From an uncultured Actinomycetes bacterium (GTDB lineage Bacteria > Actinomycetota > Actinomycetes > Nanopelagicales > Nanopelagicaceae): 64,000 nt of DNA. Position 1 is the first letter of the stretch. Each line of letters starts with the position of its first letter. Positions 26,544-35,565 of the stretch are shown in pieces. The notes beneath the pieces were generated by a model that had not been told where the DNA came from, did no database searches, and saw only the letters and a program-made list of their open reading frames with translations. Location of the stretch: the NCBI GenBank assembly GCA_903838295.1, contig CAILXX010000006.1, positions 62,001 through 126,000 on the forward strand, written 5' to 3'. The translations under genes were made by a program, and so were the position numbers.

Positions 26544-28207
26544 CAGAACAAGCCAACTACCTTTCCATCAATGTAATCAATGCGTTCACTCGATGGGATT
26601 TTTGGCAATCCTGGCATAGTCATGATCTCTCCACAAACAATAACTATGAACTGCGCTCCGGCAGACAATCGTACTTCACGGATATTGAGTATATGGCCAG
26701 TCGGTGCGCCCCGAAGTGCTGCATCTGTCGAGAACGAGTATTGAGTTTTTGCAATACAAATCGGGAACGAACCATAACCAGCTTCTTGAAGCTCCTTGAG
26801 CTTGTTGCGAATCTTTGCGTCAGCGCTTACGTCGCTGGCTCCATAAACCTTGGTCGCTACTGAATTGATCTTCTCCCAGAGGCTTGCCTCATCCTGATAG
26901 ACGAAGGTCATTTTGTTAGGCTCTTCGCAAAGTTCGACGACCGCATGAGCCAAATCAGCTGCGCCGGCGCCACCATCAGCCCAATGGGTAGCAAGGACGA
27001 TCTTTACGCCGAGTGCCTCAACTTTTTTACGAAGTAGCGCAACTTCAGCCTCAGTATCACTGGTGAAATTATTGATTGATACAACGACCGGAAGGTTGTA
27101 GACATCACGAATGTTCTTTACATGGCGTTCGAGATTAACCATGCCGGCCTCTAGTGCTGGCAAATTTTCTTCGGTAATGGTCTTGAGATCAGCGCCACCG
27201 TGATACTTGAGCGCACGTATCGTGGCCACCAATACACAGGCAGAAGGTCGCAAGCCGGACTTGCGGCACTTAATATCAATAAATTTTTCTGCGCCAAGGT
27301 CTGCGCCAAAACCAGCCTCCGTCACAACATAATCCGCTAGTTTCATGGCCGATGTCGTTGCAATAACAGAGTTGCAGCCATGGGCAATATTGGCAAATGG
27401 TCCGCCATGAATAAATGCAGGAGTGTTCTCTAAAGTTTGTACCAAGTTGGGCTTAAACGCATCTTTGAGGATAACAGTCATGGCTCCTTGGGCATTTAGG
27501 TCGCGGGCACATATCGCTTTTTTATCTTTTGAGTAACCAATGACAATATTGCCGATTCGTTCTTTAAGATCTTCGATCGAAGTCGCAAGACAGAAGATTG
27601 CCATGATCTCTGAGGCAACAACAATGTCGAATCCGTCACTTCGTGGAAATCCATTACCGACCCCACCAAGTGATTGCACGATTTCTCGAAGGGCGCGATC
27701 GTTCATATCCACAACGCGCTTCCACGAAATTCGGCGAACATCAATATCGAGCACATTGCCGTGGTGAATATGGTTGTCGATCAGCGCGGCTAACAAATTA
27801 TTGGCTAGTGCAATGGCGTTGAAATCACCCGTGAAGTGCAGATTGATATCTTCCATCGGAACAACTTGTGCATATCCACCACCAGCTGCGCCACCCTTCA
27901 TGCCAAAGACTGGCCCAAGTGAAGGTTCCCGCAAGGCGATCATGGCGTTTTTACCAATATGGCGAAGCGCATCGCCTAAGCCAACCGTGGTTGTGGTTTT
28001 GCCTTCTCCGGCCGGTGTTGGACTGATTGCAGTGACAAGAATCAACTTACTGTTTGCACGCTTTGGCAGCGAATCAAGATACTTCAGTGAAACTTTAGCC
28101 TTATAACGGCCATAATTTTCTAAATCATCTTCTGCGATACCCAACGCATGGCCAATTTCAAGAATTGGCTTCATGACCGCGCCTTGCGCAATTTCGATAT
28201 CAGACAC
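26543..28207 (-). CDS. fhs: Formate--tetrahydrofolate ligase
   Basis: Fhs interconverts formyl-THF, ADP and phosphate with formate, THF and ATP. The 554-residue length is standard. The ATP-binding [41 protein letters not shown] and FITGDFNAI-like [13 protein letters not shown] motifs are clear. In this setting, directly upstream of formate dehydrogenase, the enzyme likely works toward formate and yields ATP. The start is a GTG with a GAGGGG site six bases before it. It lies 2 bases after etfA in the same unit. Confidence 0.95.
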   Translation of the reverse strand: MSDIEIAQGAVMKPILEIGHALGIAEDDLENYGRYKAKVSLKYLDSLPKRANSKLILVTAISPTPAGEGKTTTTVGLGDALRHIGKNAMIALREPSLGPVFGMKGGAAGGGYAQVVPMEDINLHFTGDFNAIALANNLLAALIDNHIHHGNVLDIDVRRISWKRVVDMNDRALREIVQSLGGVGNGFPRSDGFDIVVASEIMAIFCLATSIEDLKERIGNIVIGYSKDKKAICARDLNAQGAMTVILKDAFKPNLVQTLENTPAFIHGGPFANIAHGCNSVIATTSAMKLADYVVTEAGFGADLGAEKFIDIKCRKSGLRPSACVLVATIRALKYHGGADLKTITEENLPALEAGMVNLERHVKNIRDVYNLPVVVSINNFTSDTEAEVALLRKKVEALGVKIVLATHWADGGAGAADLAHAVVELCEEPNKMTFVYQDEASLWEKINSVATKVYGASDVSADAKIRNKLKELQEAGYGSFPICIAKTQYSFSTDAALRGAPTGHILNIREVRLSAGAQFIVIVCGEIMTMPGLPKIPSSERIDYIDGKVVGLF

Positions 28208-28209
28208 GA

Positions 28210-29166
28210 TTAACCCCTCGCCGCTTTTACTGCTGCCGTCAAAGCCGGAATGACTTTGTGTAAGTCGCCGATGATTGCATAATCGGCATAACCCAGAATC
28301 GGTGCCTCTGGATCGGTGTTGATAACAACGATTGTTTTACTGTTTTTGCAGCCAGCAATATGTTGCATAGCGCCACTAATTCCACAGGCCAGGTACAGAT
28401 CTGGCGCAACTTTAGTACCAGTCTGACCAACTTGTTCTGCATGGGGACGCCAGCCAGAGCTAGTAACAACGCGAGAGCAACCGACTGTGCCTTCAAGTAA
28501 TCCGGCAAGCTCTTCTAGAATTCCAAAACCTTCTGGGCCGCCAACACCGCGCCCACCAGAAACGATGACCTTGGCATCGGTAAGTGAGACTCCACCACCC
28601 TTGCTTTCACCAGCGCGACCAAGAACTTTCACCATGGTGTCCGCCGGTTCTAACTTTACTTCGAACTCTTTCACTTCTGCAGAACCACCAACAGCTTCAG
28701 CTTCTACCGAAAAAGCCAAGACGGTAGCGATCAGCAAATCAGCATGGACAAGCGCTTCTTCATACAAGTTGGCGGCCCAACGAGCGCGAGTTACTTGGTG
28801 TGGATTGCCGATCTTGATGGAGCTACATTCTGCTGCCATTGGTAGATCCATAAAAGCTGCCAAATGCGCTAGCTGTTCGTTACCGCGTGGACTTCCCGCT
28901 GCTAAAACTGCTTCTGGCTTGATTTCTTGGACTAGTTGTAGCAAGGCACGTCCGCTGGCCATTGGTGTGTAATCCGTAAGCTGGGCGTTGGTGGCAACAT
29001 GAAGAACTTTGGCACCGTATTCGCCAACTTCCTGTGCAACCTTTGCGCCATCTTTTCCAATAACTATTGCTTGGACATCACCCGATAATTTTCGTGCTGC
29101 GGTTAAGGCGCGCAGTGAAAGTGGATCTATAACACCACGATCATGGTCAACGAGTACAAGAATCAT
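28210..29166 (-). CDS. etfA: Electron transfer flavoprotein, alpha subunit
   Basis: EtfA binds the FAD of the EtfAB dimer. In this 318-residue protein the N-terminal half is an adenine-nucleotide-hydrolase-like fold, and the C-terminal part holds the FAD signature: [15 protein letters not shown]-like [14 protein letters not shown], then [28 protein letters not shown] and [11 protein letters not shown]. It overlaps etfB by ATGA. The gene lies next to a dimethylglycine-dehydrogenase-like gene, which gives the likely electron donor; the EtfD-like protein encoded at 3624 is the likely acceptor. Confidence 0.95.
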   Translation of the reverse strand: MILVLVDHDRGVIDPLSLRALTAARKLSGDVQAIVIGKDGAKVAQEVGEYGAKVLHVATNAQLTDYTPMASGRALLQLVQEIKPEAVLAAGSPRGNEQLAHLAAFMDLPMAAECSSIKIGNPHQVTRARWAANLYEEALVHADLLIATVLAFSVEAEAVGGSAEVKEFEVKLEPADTMVKVLGRAGESKGGGVSLTDAKVIVSGGRGVGGPEGFGILEELAGLLEGTVGCSRVVTSSGWRPHAEQVGQTGTKVAPDLYLACGISGAMQHIAGCKNSKTIVVINTDPEAPILGYADYAIIGDLHKVIPALTAAVKAARG

Positions 29167-29921
29167 GCGAGTATTCCAATCTTCTTCAGAACTTCGATTA
29201 AAGCAGGGACGGCCGCTTCGCCCTCACCCAAAATTTCTGCACCCTTTGAATTAGATGGTGCAACCGTAAGCTGTAGCTTCTCCAACTTTGGAACCCGTGG
29301 CTCGGCCTTCTTGATATCTAATGGCTTTTTACGAGATTGAATTCGTCCAGGCACAGATGGGTAACGGGGAATATTTAAGCCATCACGGACGGTCACAATC
29401 GCAGGAAGTGGTGCTTCGTATAGTTCGCGTTCGGAACCGACGACTCGTTCACACTTAGCAATGCCGTCAGCTATGGTCATCGCCTTAACATTGGTGATAA
29501 TTGGACGATTAAGTGCATGCGCGACTCGGACGTGAATCTGGTAACCAGCGCTGTCAGCAGATTCGGCGCCGAAGAGAATCAAATCAAATTTTGTCTCTTC
29601 TGCATTGATTGCATCTACTAAGGCTGCCGCAGTTGCTTGGGGGTCCCAATCTTCGCCATCGGTTTCTAGCAAGATCGCGCGAGATGCACCGATCGCTAAT
29701 TGAGCCCGTAATTGTTCTTCAGAATCCGTTGGTCCAAGTGTCAACAATGTGAGCGAACCACCCATTTGCTCTACTAATTGGACGCCGGCTTCAACTGCAT
29801 TTTCTTCGTGAGGGCTTACTCCAAATCCCAAATGCTTGGTTTCTATATTGCGATTATCTGGTGTCAATAAAAAGGTGCCACCAGCAATAGGGACTCGCTT
29901 TAAGCAGACAAGGACATCCAT
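29163..29921 (-). CDS. etfB: Electron transfer flavoprotein, beta subunit
   Basis: EtfB, 252 residues, has the usual MDVLVCLKRVP start, the SPHEENAVEAGVQL helix, the ALVDAINAE region and the IVTVRDGLNIPRYPS segment with the recognition-loop area before it. In the dimer it binds AMP and docks dehydrogenases. The ATG overlaps the stop of the upstream dehydrogenase gene as TAATG, a strong sign that it is made together with that enzyme. Confidence 0.95.
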   Translation of the reverse strand: MDVLVCLKRVPIAGGTFLLTPDNRNIETKHLGFGVSPHEENAVEAGVQLVEQMGGSLTLLTLGPTDSEEQLRAQLAIGASRAILLETDGEDWDPQATAAALVDAINAEETKFDLILFGAESADSAGYQIHVRVAHALNRPIITNVKAMTIADGIAKCERVVGSERELYEAPLPAIVTVRDGLNIPRYPSVPGRIQSRKKPLDIKKAEPRVPKLEKLQLTVAPSNSKGAEILGEGEAAVPALIEVLKKIGILA

Positions 29922-32440
29922 TACGCCAAAATCCTCTCGTTTGCTGGGTCAAATAGTGGGGTTGCGCCTACACCAGCAACGCTGACTGGATAGAACTCAC
30001 CAAGGTATTCGACCAAGAACTTATTACCCATAACTGCAAGTTCGGTAGGCAAGTAGGTCATCAATACATGTTTTCCAAGTGATGGCGCCGATCCAGCGCT
30101 TGTTACATAAGAGCGACGGCCATGTGAATCAATTATTGGCTTCTTATCGAGGGTCAGAATTGGTTCGCGACCAAGCATGTAGCGCTTCTCTCCAGTTGAT
30201 GATGTGTGATCATCAACAAATAGAGAGACCAAAGTTGCCTCTGGTTTTGTAGCGCGGTGTTTCTCATGTGCTGCACGTCCAATAAAATCTTGCTCTTTTA
30301 ACTTAGGACTTTGCATGCCGGCTTCGACCACGTTGTACTCAGTTTCTAGTTCTGCACCGTATGCGCGATAACTTTTTTCCAGACGGCCAGTAGTTCCGTA
30401 GACACCGATTCCGACTGGAATCAATCCATGCTTCTTACCTGATTCCCAGATCATCTCCCAAAGCTTTGCACCTTGTTCGATGGGGATATAAAGCTCCCAA
30501 CCAAGTTCTCCTACGTAAGAGATTCGTGAAGCCAAAACATTTAGGGGACCAACTTCAATGTTCCGGCAGGTACTGAATTTGAAATTCTCTTTCGTAAGAT
30601 CTTCCGAGGTAATGGCTGCAAGAATTTCTCTCGCCTTTGGACCCCAGATACCTATCGTTGTGTAATTAGAGGTGAGGTCGACTATCTGCGCCGAACCGTC
30701 TGCTGGCAATTGATCCTTAAACCACTTCTTATCAGCCATGCCATGTGCACCACCAGTAACAACGCGGAAGTGATCTGCGCCTAGGCGCATGATGGTTAGG
30801 TCGGACTTGAATCCACCGTTGATTCCAAGAACTGGTGTGTAAACAACGCGACCAATCGCGACATCCATTTGGCGAAGTGCAACTTTTTGAACTACAGCTA
30901 ACGCATTTGGACCAGTGACATCGAAGATTGCGAAGGCGCTCAAGTCAACTACGCCTGCGGTTTCACGCATTTGCAGGTGCTCTGCATTGATTATTGGTGA
31001 CCACCAGCGTGATTCCCACTCGGCTGTACGTGGCATGACCTTATCGCCATATTTGGCAACCAATGAAGAATTTGATTCATACCAGAATGGCCGTTCCCAT
31101 CCAGCAGTCTCAAAGAAAACAGCCCCAAGTTCCTTTTCGTGGGCATTGAATGGAGATAACCGAACATTGCGGTTGCTGCTCCACTGCTCGTTTGGATGCA
31201 CGATGCCGTACATCTTGTTGAATCCTTCATGGGATCGAGCCTTGATGTGATACGTCATCTTCTGATGCTGATGGAAACGAGCAACATCTGATGAATGTAA
31301 ATCGATTTCGGATTCCCCAAGGACCATCCATTCGGCAACTGACTTACCAAATCCTGGGCCTTCTTTAACCCAGATTGCCGACGCGGTCCAGAGTCCTTTA
31401 ACTTCAGGTGTCTCGCCAACAATCGGATTGCCATCTGGTGTGAGTGAAAGAATTCCGTTGATCGCATATTTTTCACGGACGTTTTCATCGCCAACGATTG
31501 ATGGCATTAGCTCTAGCGAATGCTCATCTTGAATATCAAAATCTTCCTGCGTAAACGGAAATTCTGTAGGGGATAAAGCCGCTGTAGCATTTGAAGGAAT
31601 GTCTTGTGGGGTATACAAAATTGGACGGTGTGCATACGAACCAACTTCAAGACCGGTTCCGTGCTGGCGCTCGTACATATTTGTATCCATGTCACGAATA
31701 ATCGGCCATTCGATATCGCCCTTTGTGTCTTTAAAGAATGGGACCGGACCAATATCTTTCATCTGATGTACTGCGGGAGTTAGCGGAATAAATGCACCGG
31801 CCATTGCTGCCAATTTTGGACTCCAGCAACCTGTCGCAATAACTACATATTCTGCTTCGATGTCACCTTGGTCGGTACGAACTCGCTTGATGCGACCATT
31901 TTCAACATCCATTCCCAAGACTTCTATATTTGCAAAAGTTTGAAGTGCGCCCATAGATACGGCCTCTTCGCGCATCAGGGTTCCGGCGCGTAATGAATCC
32001 ACGACGCCAACAGATGGCGTATAAAAGCCACCCAGGATTACGGATTCATCGATATATGGCACCAGCTCTTTTATTTCTGCTGGTGTAACAATCTTCGTAT
32101 CTGGGATTCCCCAAGAATGTGCAGAAGACATTCGGCGCTCTAGTTCTTGCATACGCTCTGGTGTACGTGCAACTTCTATGCCACCGCATTCGGTAAATGT
32201 TCCGCGCTCTTTATATTGGCGCATTGAATCTGCAGTGATCGCGGTCATCTCTTTAGAGTGATCGGTTGGGAAAATAAAGTTTGATGCATGGCCAGTGGAT
32301 CCGCCTGGATTTGGCAATGGGCCCTTATCGATCTGGACCAAATCACGCCAGCCCAGACGCGCTAGGTGATAGGCAACACTGTTGCCAACGATACCTGCGC
32401 CAATTACTACGGCCTTCGCCTTTGCTGGAACTGTGCTCAT
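29921..32440 (-). CDS. Dimethylglycine/sarcosine dehydrogenase-like FAD enzyme with GcvT domain
   Basis: The protein has 839 residues. About residues 1-400 form a DAO-type FAD oxidoreductase with the dinucleotide motif GAGIVGNSVAYHLARLG. His51 in GGSTGHASNF sits where dimethylglycine and sarcosine dehydrogenases attach FAD covalently. An FAO_M linker and a GcvT-like folate-binding domain (about 430-830; GELGWELYIP, GVYGTTGRLEKSYRA) follow. Such enzymes demethylate dimethylglycine or sarcosine and hand the carbon to THF as methylene-THF, with electrons going to ETF. The downstream etfBA genes, overlapping by one base, fit this exactly. Whether dimethylglycine or sarcosine is the substrate cannot be decided. 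A paralogue lies at 37395-39836. Confidence 0.88.
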   Translation of the reverse strand: MSTVPAKAKAVVIGAGIVGNSVAYHLARLGWRDLVQIDKGPLPNPGGSTGHASNFIFPTDHSKEMTAITADSMRQYKERGTFTECGGIEVARTPERMQELERRMSSAHSWGIPDTKIVTPAEIKELVPYIDESVILGGFYTPSVGVVDSLRAGTLMREEAVSMGALQTFANIEVLGMDVENGRIKRVRTDQGDIEAEYVVIATGCWSPKLAAMAGAFIPLTPAVHQMKDIGPVPFFKDTKGDIEWPIIRDMDTNMYERQHGTGLEVGSYAHRPILYTPQDIPSNATAALSPTEFPFTQEDFDIQDEHSLELMPSIVGDENVREKYAINGILSLTPDGNPIVGETPEVKGLWTASAIWVKEGPGFGKSVAEWMVLGESEIDLHSSDVARFHQHQKMTYHIKARSHEGFNKMYGIVHPNEQWSSNRNVRLSPFNAHEKELGAVFFETAGWERPFWYESNSSLVAKYGDKVMPRTAEWESRWWSPIINAEHLQMRETAGVVDLSAFAIFDVTGPNALAVVQKVALRQMDVAIGRVVYTPVLGINGGFKSDLTIMRLGADHFRVVTGGAHGMADKKWFKDQLPADGSAQIVDLTSNYTTIGIWGPKAREILAAITSEDLTKENFKFSTCRNIEVGPLNVLASRISYVGELGWELYIPIEQGAKLWEMIWESGKKHGLIPVGIGVYGTTGRLEKSYRAYGAELETEYNVVEAGMQSPKLKEQDFIGRAAHEKHRATKPEATLVSLFVDDHTSSTGEKRYMLGREPILTLDKKPIIDSHGRRSYVTSAGSAPSLGKHVLMTYLPTELAVMGNKFLVEYLGEFYPVSVAGVGATPLFDPANERILA

Positions 32441-32472
32441 GATCTTTCCTATCTGTTCTTTGAGGTAGTTGT

Positions 32473-33135
32473 TTATAAACTCTTACGGATACTTGTTTCA
32501 AAACCTTCGACATGTTCTTTCATTGCTTTCGATGCAGCTTTGGCGTCGTTCTTGGAAATTGCTTCTAGCAGTGTGCGGTGTTCGATGATTGCATCAGCAA
32601 GTCCAACAACCCGGTCTAGGGCCAAGAACCAGATGCGAAGCACGTGGGCATAATAATTATCGAGAGCTGATGCCAAGAATTCGTTATGCGTGCACTGATA
32701 AATATGGTGGTGGATTCGCTGATCCAAACCGATCAGCTTTGCCATGTCGGGCTGGCCCTTTATCGCTTTAATTTCGGCGATCAAGGCTTTGGTGATTTCG
32801 TGGTCTTCAGGAGTCGAACGTTCGGCGGCTAATTCTGCTGCTTTGATTTCTAGAACGCCGCGTACTTCAGAGATCGCGGATAAATTCTGAACATCGACGC
32901 TTGAAACAAACATTCCGCGACGCGGGTAAACTTCGACCAATTTTTCATTTGCGAGCGCTCGCAAAGCTTCGCGCACTGGAGTTCGACCGAATTTTAATTT
33001 GGCCATCAAATCGCTCTCGCTGATCAAAGAACCGGGCTTTAATTCAAGACGAATGATCATCGAACGGATCTGGCTATAGGCCTCTTCAGAGAGGGAAGCG
33101 CTCTCTCTGGCGAGAATATGTATGGCCTGGCTCAC
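32473..33135 (-). CDS. GntR-family (FCD) transcriptional regulator
   Basis: This 220-residue protein has a winged helix-turn-helix (about 12-75; KFGRTPVREALRALANEKLVEVYPRRG) and a C-terminal all-helical FCD ligand domain with the metal-binding pattern of His residues (DQRIHHHIYQCTHN, EHRTLLEAI, MKEHVEGF). The GTG start has TATCAT six bases before it, overlapping a palindrome, which suggests a leaderless, self-regulated gene. It lies just upstream of the dehydrogenase-etf-fhs-fds genes on the same strand and probably controls them. Confidence 0.92.
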   Translation of the reverse strand: MSQAIHILARESASLSEEAYSQIRSMIIRLELKPGSLISESDLMAKLKFGRTPVREALRALANEKLVEVYPRRGMFVSSVDVQNLSAISEVRGVLEIKAAELAAERSTPEDHEITKALIAEIKAIKGQPDMAKLIGLDQRIHHHIYQCTHNEFLASALDNYYAHVLRIWFLALDRVVGLADAIIEHRTLLEAISKNDAKAASKAMKEHVEGFETSIRKSL

Positions 33136-33141
33136 GGTTTG

Positions 33142-33152
33142 ATGATATATCA
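33142..33152 (-). promoter_or_regulatory. GntR promoter -10 overlapping palindrome TGATATATCA
   Basis: On the minus strand TATCAT (33147-33142) ends six bases before the GTG of the GntR gene. The 10-bp perfect palindrome TGATATATCA (33143-33152) covers most of that hexamer. A regulator bound there would block polymerase, so autorepression is likely. Confidence 0.55.
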
Positions 33153-33188
33153 GTTGCTGTTTAATTGATACACAGCGTTGGGAACTTT

Positions 33189-34358
33189 TTAAGGCAGCGG
33201 GAGCCAGCCCACATCGCTACCTTCTCTGACTCCACCAGGAGGCACAATGGCGAATCCACTCGAGGCGGCAAGCCCCCGGAGCATGCCCGATCCCAGATGG
33301 GTACCCATTTCAAAGCGGCCAGATCTCAGGTTTCCAAGTATCAGACGAGTCGAGTCATCTGGCGAATTGAGAGCCTGGGCGCTGGAAACCATCTCTAATT
33401 CTGCATAACTTTTCCCGAGCATCGCAGAAGTCATGACCTGCCCCAAAGACATTAATGCAGCTATTGCCGATTGTGGGTTACCTGGCAGTCCCAAGATTGC
33501 GACGCCACCCAATTTTGCAAGGATCATGGGATGACCAGGCCGGACTTTGACGCCATCAACCACAACATCGGCAGAGATTTCAGAGAGCGCATTATGTAAG
33601 TGATCATGCGAACCGCGAGCCGTTCCTCCAGTTGTGACAATGACATCTGCGTTTTCTACATTCAGAGATAGTGCGGATACAAAATCAGCGTGCCGATCCT
33701 GTATGTAGTTGACCTTAACTATTTCGCAGCCCATTCTTTCTAGCCAGCCAGGAAGCATCACTCCTATTGAATCGCGCACGAGTCCTTTGGATGGTAGTCC
33801 GGTCTTGATAATTTCATCTCCGCTTAGGAGCAGCACAACTTTGGGTTTGCGGTGAACATGCACGACATCATGACCAGCCGCAGAAATCAGACCGAGTAAC
33901 CCTGGATTGATTGTGGTGCCTGCGCTCGCAATTATCTCCCCAGTTTTACATTCAGTTCCTGATGGGCGGATATCTTTATCTTTTGTGGTCGAACCATGCA
34001 GAATCGTGCCATCTACTTTTGCATCTTCCCACCGCAATATTCCATATGTGTTTACAGGGATGGCGCCGCCCGTAGATATTTTTACTGCAGTACCATCCAC
34101 AAGATCAATACTGGTTGAGGTAAAAGCGGTTACCTCACCGACTAATTTCCACGGTCCATTTCCGGCAACGGCGTAACCATCCATTGCCGAAGTCGTAGTA
34201 GTGGGTAGATCGACTAAGGCCAGAACATCACTAGACAGGGTTCGCCAGAAAGAATTGTTTACTGCAACAACTTCTGACGCATTTTCTGCATTATGTGAAA
34301 ATGCAAGAAATGCTGCTCTACGTGCGTCTTCCCAACGTCCATCGACAAGTGGAGCCAT
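33189..34358 (-). CDS. moeA: Molybdopterin molybdotransferase
   Basis: MoeA inserts molybdate into adenylated molybdopterin. The 389 residues include the N-terminal TTTSAMDGYAV motif, the KISTGGAIPVNT region, the MoCF domain with VTTGGTARGSHDHL and the LPGNPQSA loop. The cofactor is needed by the formate dehydrogenase encoded downstream on the same strand. The C-terminal domain IV is present but short. It directly adjoins the DUF6457 gene. MoeA supporting other molybdoenzymes elsewhere cannot be excluded. Confidence 0.92.
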   Translation of the reverse strand: MAPLVDGRWEDARRAAFLAFSHNAENASEVVAVNNSFWRTLSSDVLALVDLPTTTTSAMDGYAVAGNGPWKLVGEVTAFTSTSIDLVDGTAVKISTGGAIPVNTYGILRWEDAKVDGTILHGSTTKDKDIRPSGTECKTGEIIASAGTTINPGLLGLISAAGHDVVHVHRKPKVVLLLSGDEIIKTGLPSKGLVRDSIGVMLPGWLERMGCEIVKVNYIQDRHADFVSALSLNVENADVIVTTGGTARGSHDHLHNALSEISADVVVDGVKVRPGHPMILAKLGGVAILGLPGNPQSAIAALMSLGQVMTSAMLGKSYAELEMVSSAQALNSPDDSTRLILGNLRSGRFEMGTHLGSGMLRGLAASSGFAIVPPGGVREGSDVGWLPLP

Positions 34359-34601
34359 TTAATTGGATGGCCATTTTTCTGCCAGCTCCGAAATTTTCTT
34401 GGTGGAATCGTTCATGTCCTTACCAAGTGCGACGGCGTAACCCAATAAGAAAGTAGTGATCGGCGCAGCTGGCCTTTCGACAGCATGTGCCGCGTCACGA
34501 GCCACATCTAAAATTGCCGTGACATCACAATCGACGTCTAGCCCAAGTTCAGCTTTTACTTGTTCAATCCATGTAGTCGTGTCACTGGCTTGGCCTGTCA
34601 T
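34359..34601 (-). CDS. Small DUF6457 domain protein of the molybdenum cofactor cluster
   Basis: This 80-residue soluble protein resembles the DUF6457 family, found in actinobacteria beside or fused to MobA. Its visible features are an N-terminal WIEQVKAELGLDVDCDVTAILDVARDAAHAVERPAAPIT stretch (given here only as position 11-49) and a helix with FLLGYAVALG. No catalytic motif is seen. It overlaps mobA by four bases and abuts moeA, so a helper role in molybdopterin guanine dinucleotide synthesis is inferred. Confidence 0.75.
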   Translation of the reverse strand: MTGQASDTTTWIEQVKAELGLDVDCDVTAILDVARDAAHAVERPAAPITTFLLGYAVALGKDMNDSTKKISELAEKWPSN

Positions 34602-35224
34602 AAAACTCCACCCATCTTTGATTTATCGTCGCTTCTTAAACTATCAGCAATTGCAATAGCTCTCTCATAATCTGCTGGTGTATCTATGTCTATAAAAGCG
34701 GTTTCGACCTCTTGCGTCATCGTAACCGCTTGAATCTTTAGCGTAGATATAAACCTTCGCATTGATTCTCCCGTCGGGTCACCCAATTCGGTAAACCTTT
34801 TTACAAGCGCAGACCTTCGATATATCCCTGCGAGAGGTTGTAGAAAACCCTTGGAGTCCTGAAAAAGAATTGCGTCATCTTCTTTCTCGAGTAAATCCAT
34901 TAAAGAGAGGACATAACTAAGGGCGAACGGCATATCTGTAGCTAGAAGAATTAATAAGTCGAATTTAGCTTGGGCTAACCCGGCCATTAAACCGGCTACC
35001 GGACCCCCGCTGGGTGGATTCTCGCTGACTACGGTGAAGTCACGATCAGTGGATGTCTTGGGATCGGGCCCAACAATGATCAACGGTATCGAATCTGGAA
35101 TTGAACCCACAATAAAGTCGAAGATAGAGCGACCATTTATTTGCGCTTGTGATTTATCTGATCCAAAGCGCCTACTGGTGCCACCCGTCAGCAGGACAAG
35201 ACCTACCTGACCTACCTGGCTCAT
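34598..35224 (-). CDS. mobA: Molybdenum cofactor guanylyltransferase
   Basis: MobA attaches GMP to molybdopterin to give the MGD cofactor used by formate dehydrogenase. In its 208 residues the nucleotide-binding LLTGGTSRRFGSDKS motif lies near the N-terminus. The metal-binding ATDMPF segment is near residue 97, and FIDIDTPADYERA near the C-terminus, both typical. A TAGTCT hexamer six bases upstream suggests that it begins a leaderless transcript covering the whole minus-strand unit down to fdsA (about 13.6 kb). Confidence 0.93.
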   Translation of the reverse strand: MSQVGQVGLVLLTGGTSRRFGSDKSQAQINGRSIFDFIVGSIPDSIPLIIVGPDPKTSTDRDFTVVSENPPSGGPVAGLMAGLAQAKFDLLILLATDMPFALSYVLSLMDLLEKEDDAILFQDSKGFLQPLAGIYRRSALVKRFTELGDPTGESMRRFISTLKIQAVTMTQEVETAFIDIDTPADYERAIAIADSLRSDDKSKMGGVL

Positions 35225-35230
35225 ACGGGA

Positions 35231-35236
35231 AGACTA
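35231..35236 (-). promoter_or_regulatory. Putative -10 (TAGTCT) of mobA, leaderless
   Basis: TAGTCT on the minus strand is followed by TCCCGT and the mobA ATG, a six-base gap without a usual Shine-Dalgarno site. It faces away from the plus-strand hexamer at 35254, so two leaderless promoters lie back to back in a 41-bp gap. Confidence 0.5.
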
Positions 35237-35253
35237 CGCCTGATTGCATTAGA

Positions 35254-35259
35254 TAGACT
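35254..35259 (+). promoter_or_regulatory. Putative -10 (TAGACT) of the PF13769-like gene, leaderless
   Basis: TAGACT is followed by six bases (CTACTT) and the ATG at 35266. No Shine-Dalgarno sequence is present, so a leaderless transcript is likely. Confidence 0.5.
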
Positions 35260-35265
35260 CTACTT

Positions 35266-35562
35266 ATGAGCGAATATCAAGTGATGCGGTGGCGCGAAAT
35301 CCCCTCGATGATTATTGCGCGTCAAGGAGAGACCCAAATCAAAATTGCACTCCCAGCCAGATTCCAAGAGGCGATCGATGAAGCTGCCATGCGCCTTGGA
35401 GAAATAGATGCCGACGCATATACCGCCGGTTGGATCCGTGACCCGTGGGTTGAAGCAGAAGGCGCCCCGGATGAGTTGGCTGCAAGAATTGTTGCCGAAT
35501 ATGAAGTTAGTTTGAGTGAAGTAAAAATGGCTGAGTTCTTAGATTCGTTAAACAAAGGATAA
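35266..35562 (+). CDS. Small conserved protein, 'virulence factor' family (PF13769-like)
   Basis: This 98-residue protein resembles a family labelled 'virulence factor' in Pfam; the name gives no real function. Typical segments are the N-terminal MRWREIPSMIIARQG and the middle LPARFQEAIDEAAMRLG followed by DADAYTAGW. No signal peptide or membrane helix is seen. It starts 3 bases before the homocysteine methyltransferase gene, and such small proteins are found near one-carbon methyltransferase genes in other bacteria. A helper role for the methyltransferase is only inferred. Pathogenicity is not implied. Confidence 0.7.
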   Translation: MSEYQVMRWREIPSMIIARQGETQIKIALPARFQEAIDEAAMRLGEIDADAYTAGWIRDPWVEAEGAPDELAARIVAEYEVSLSEVKMAEFLDSLNKG

Positions 35563-35565
35563 ATC

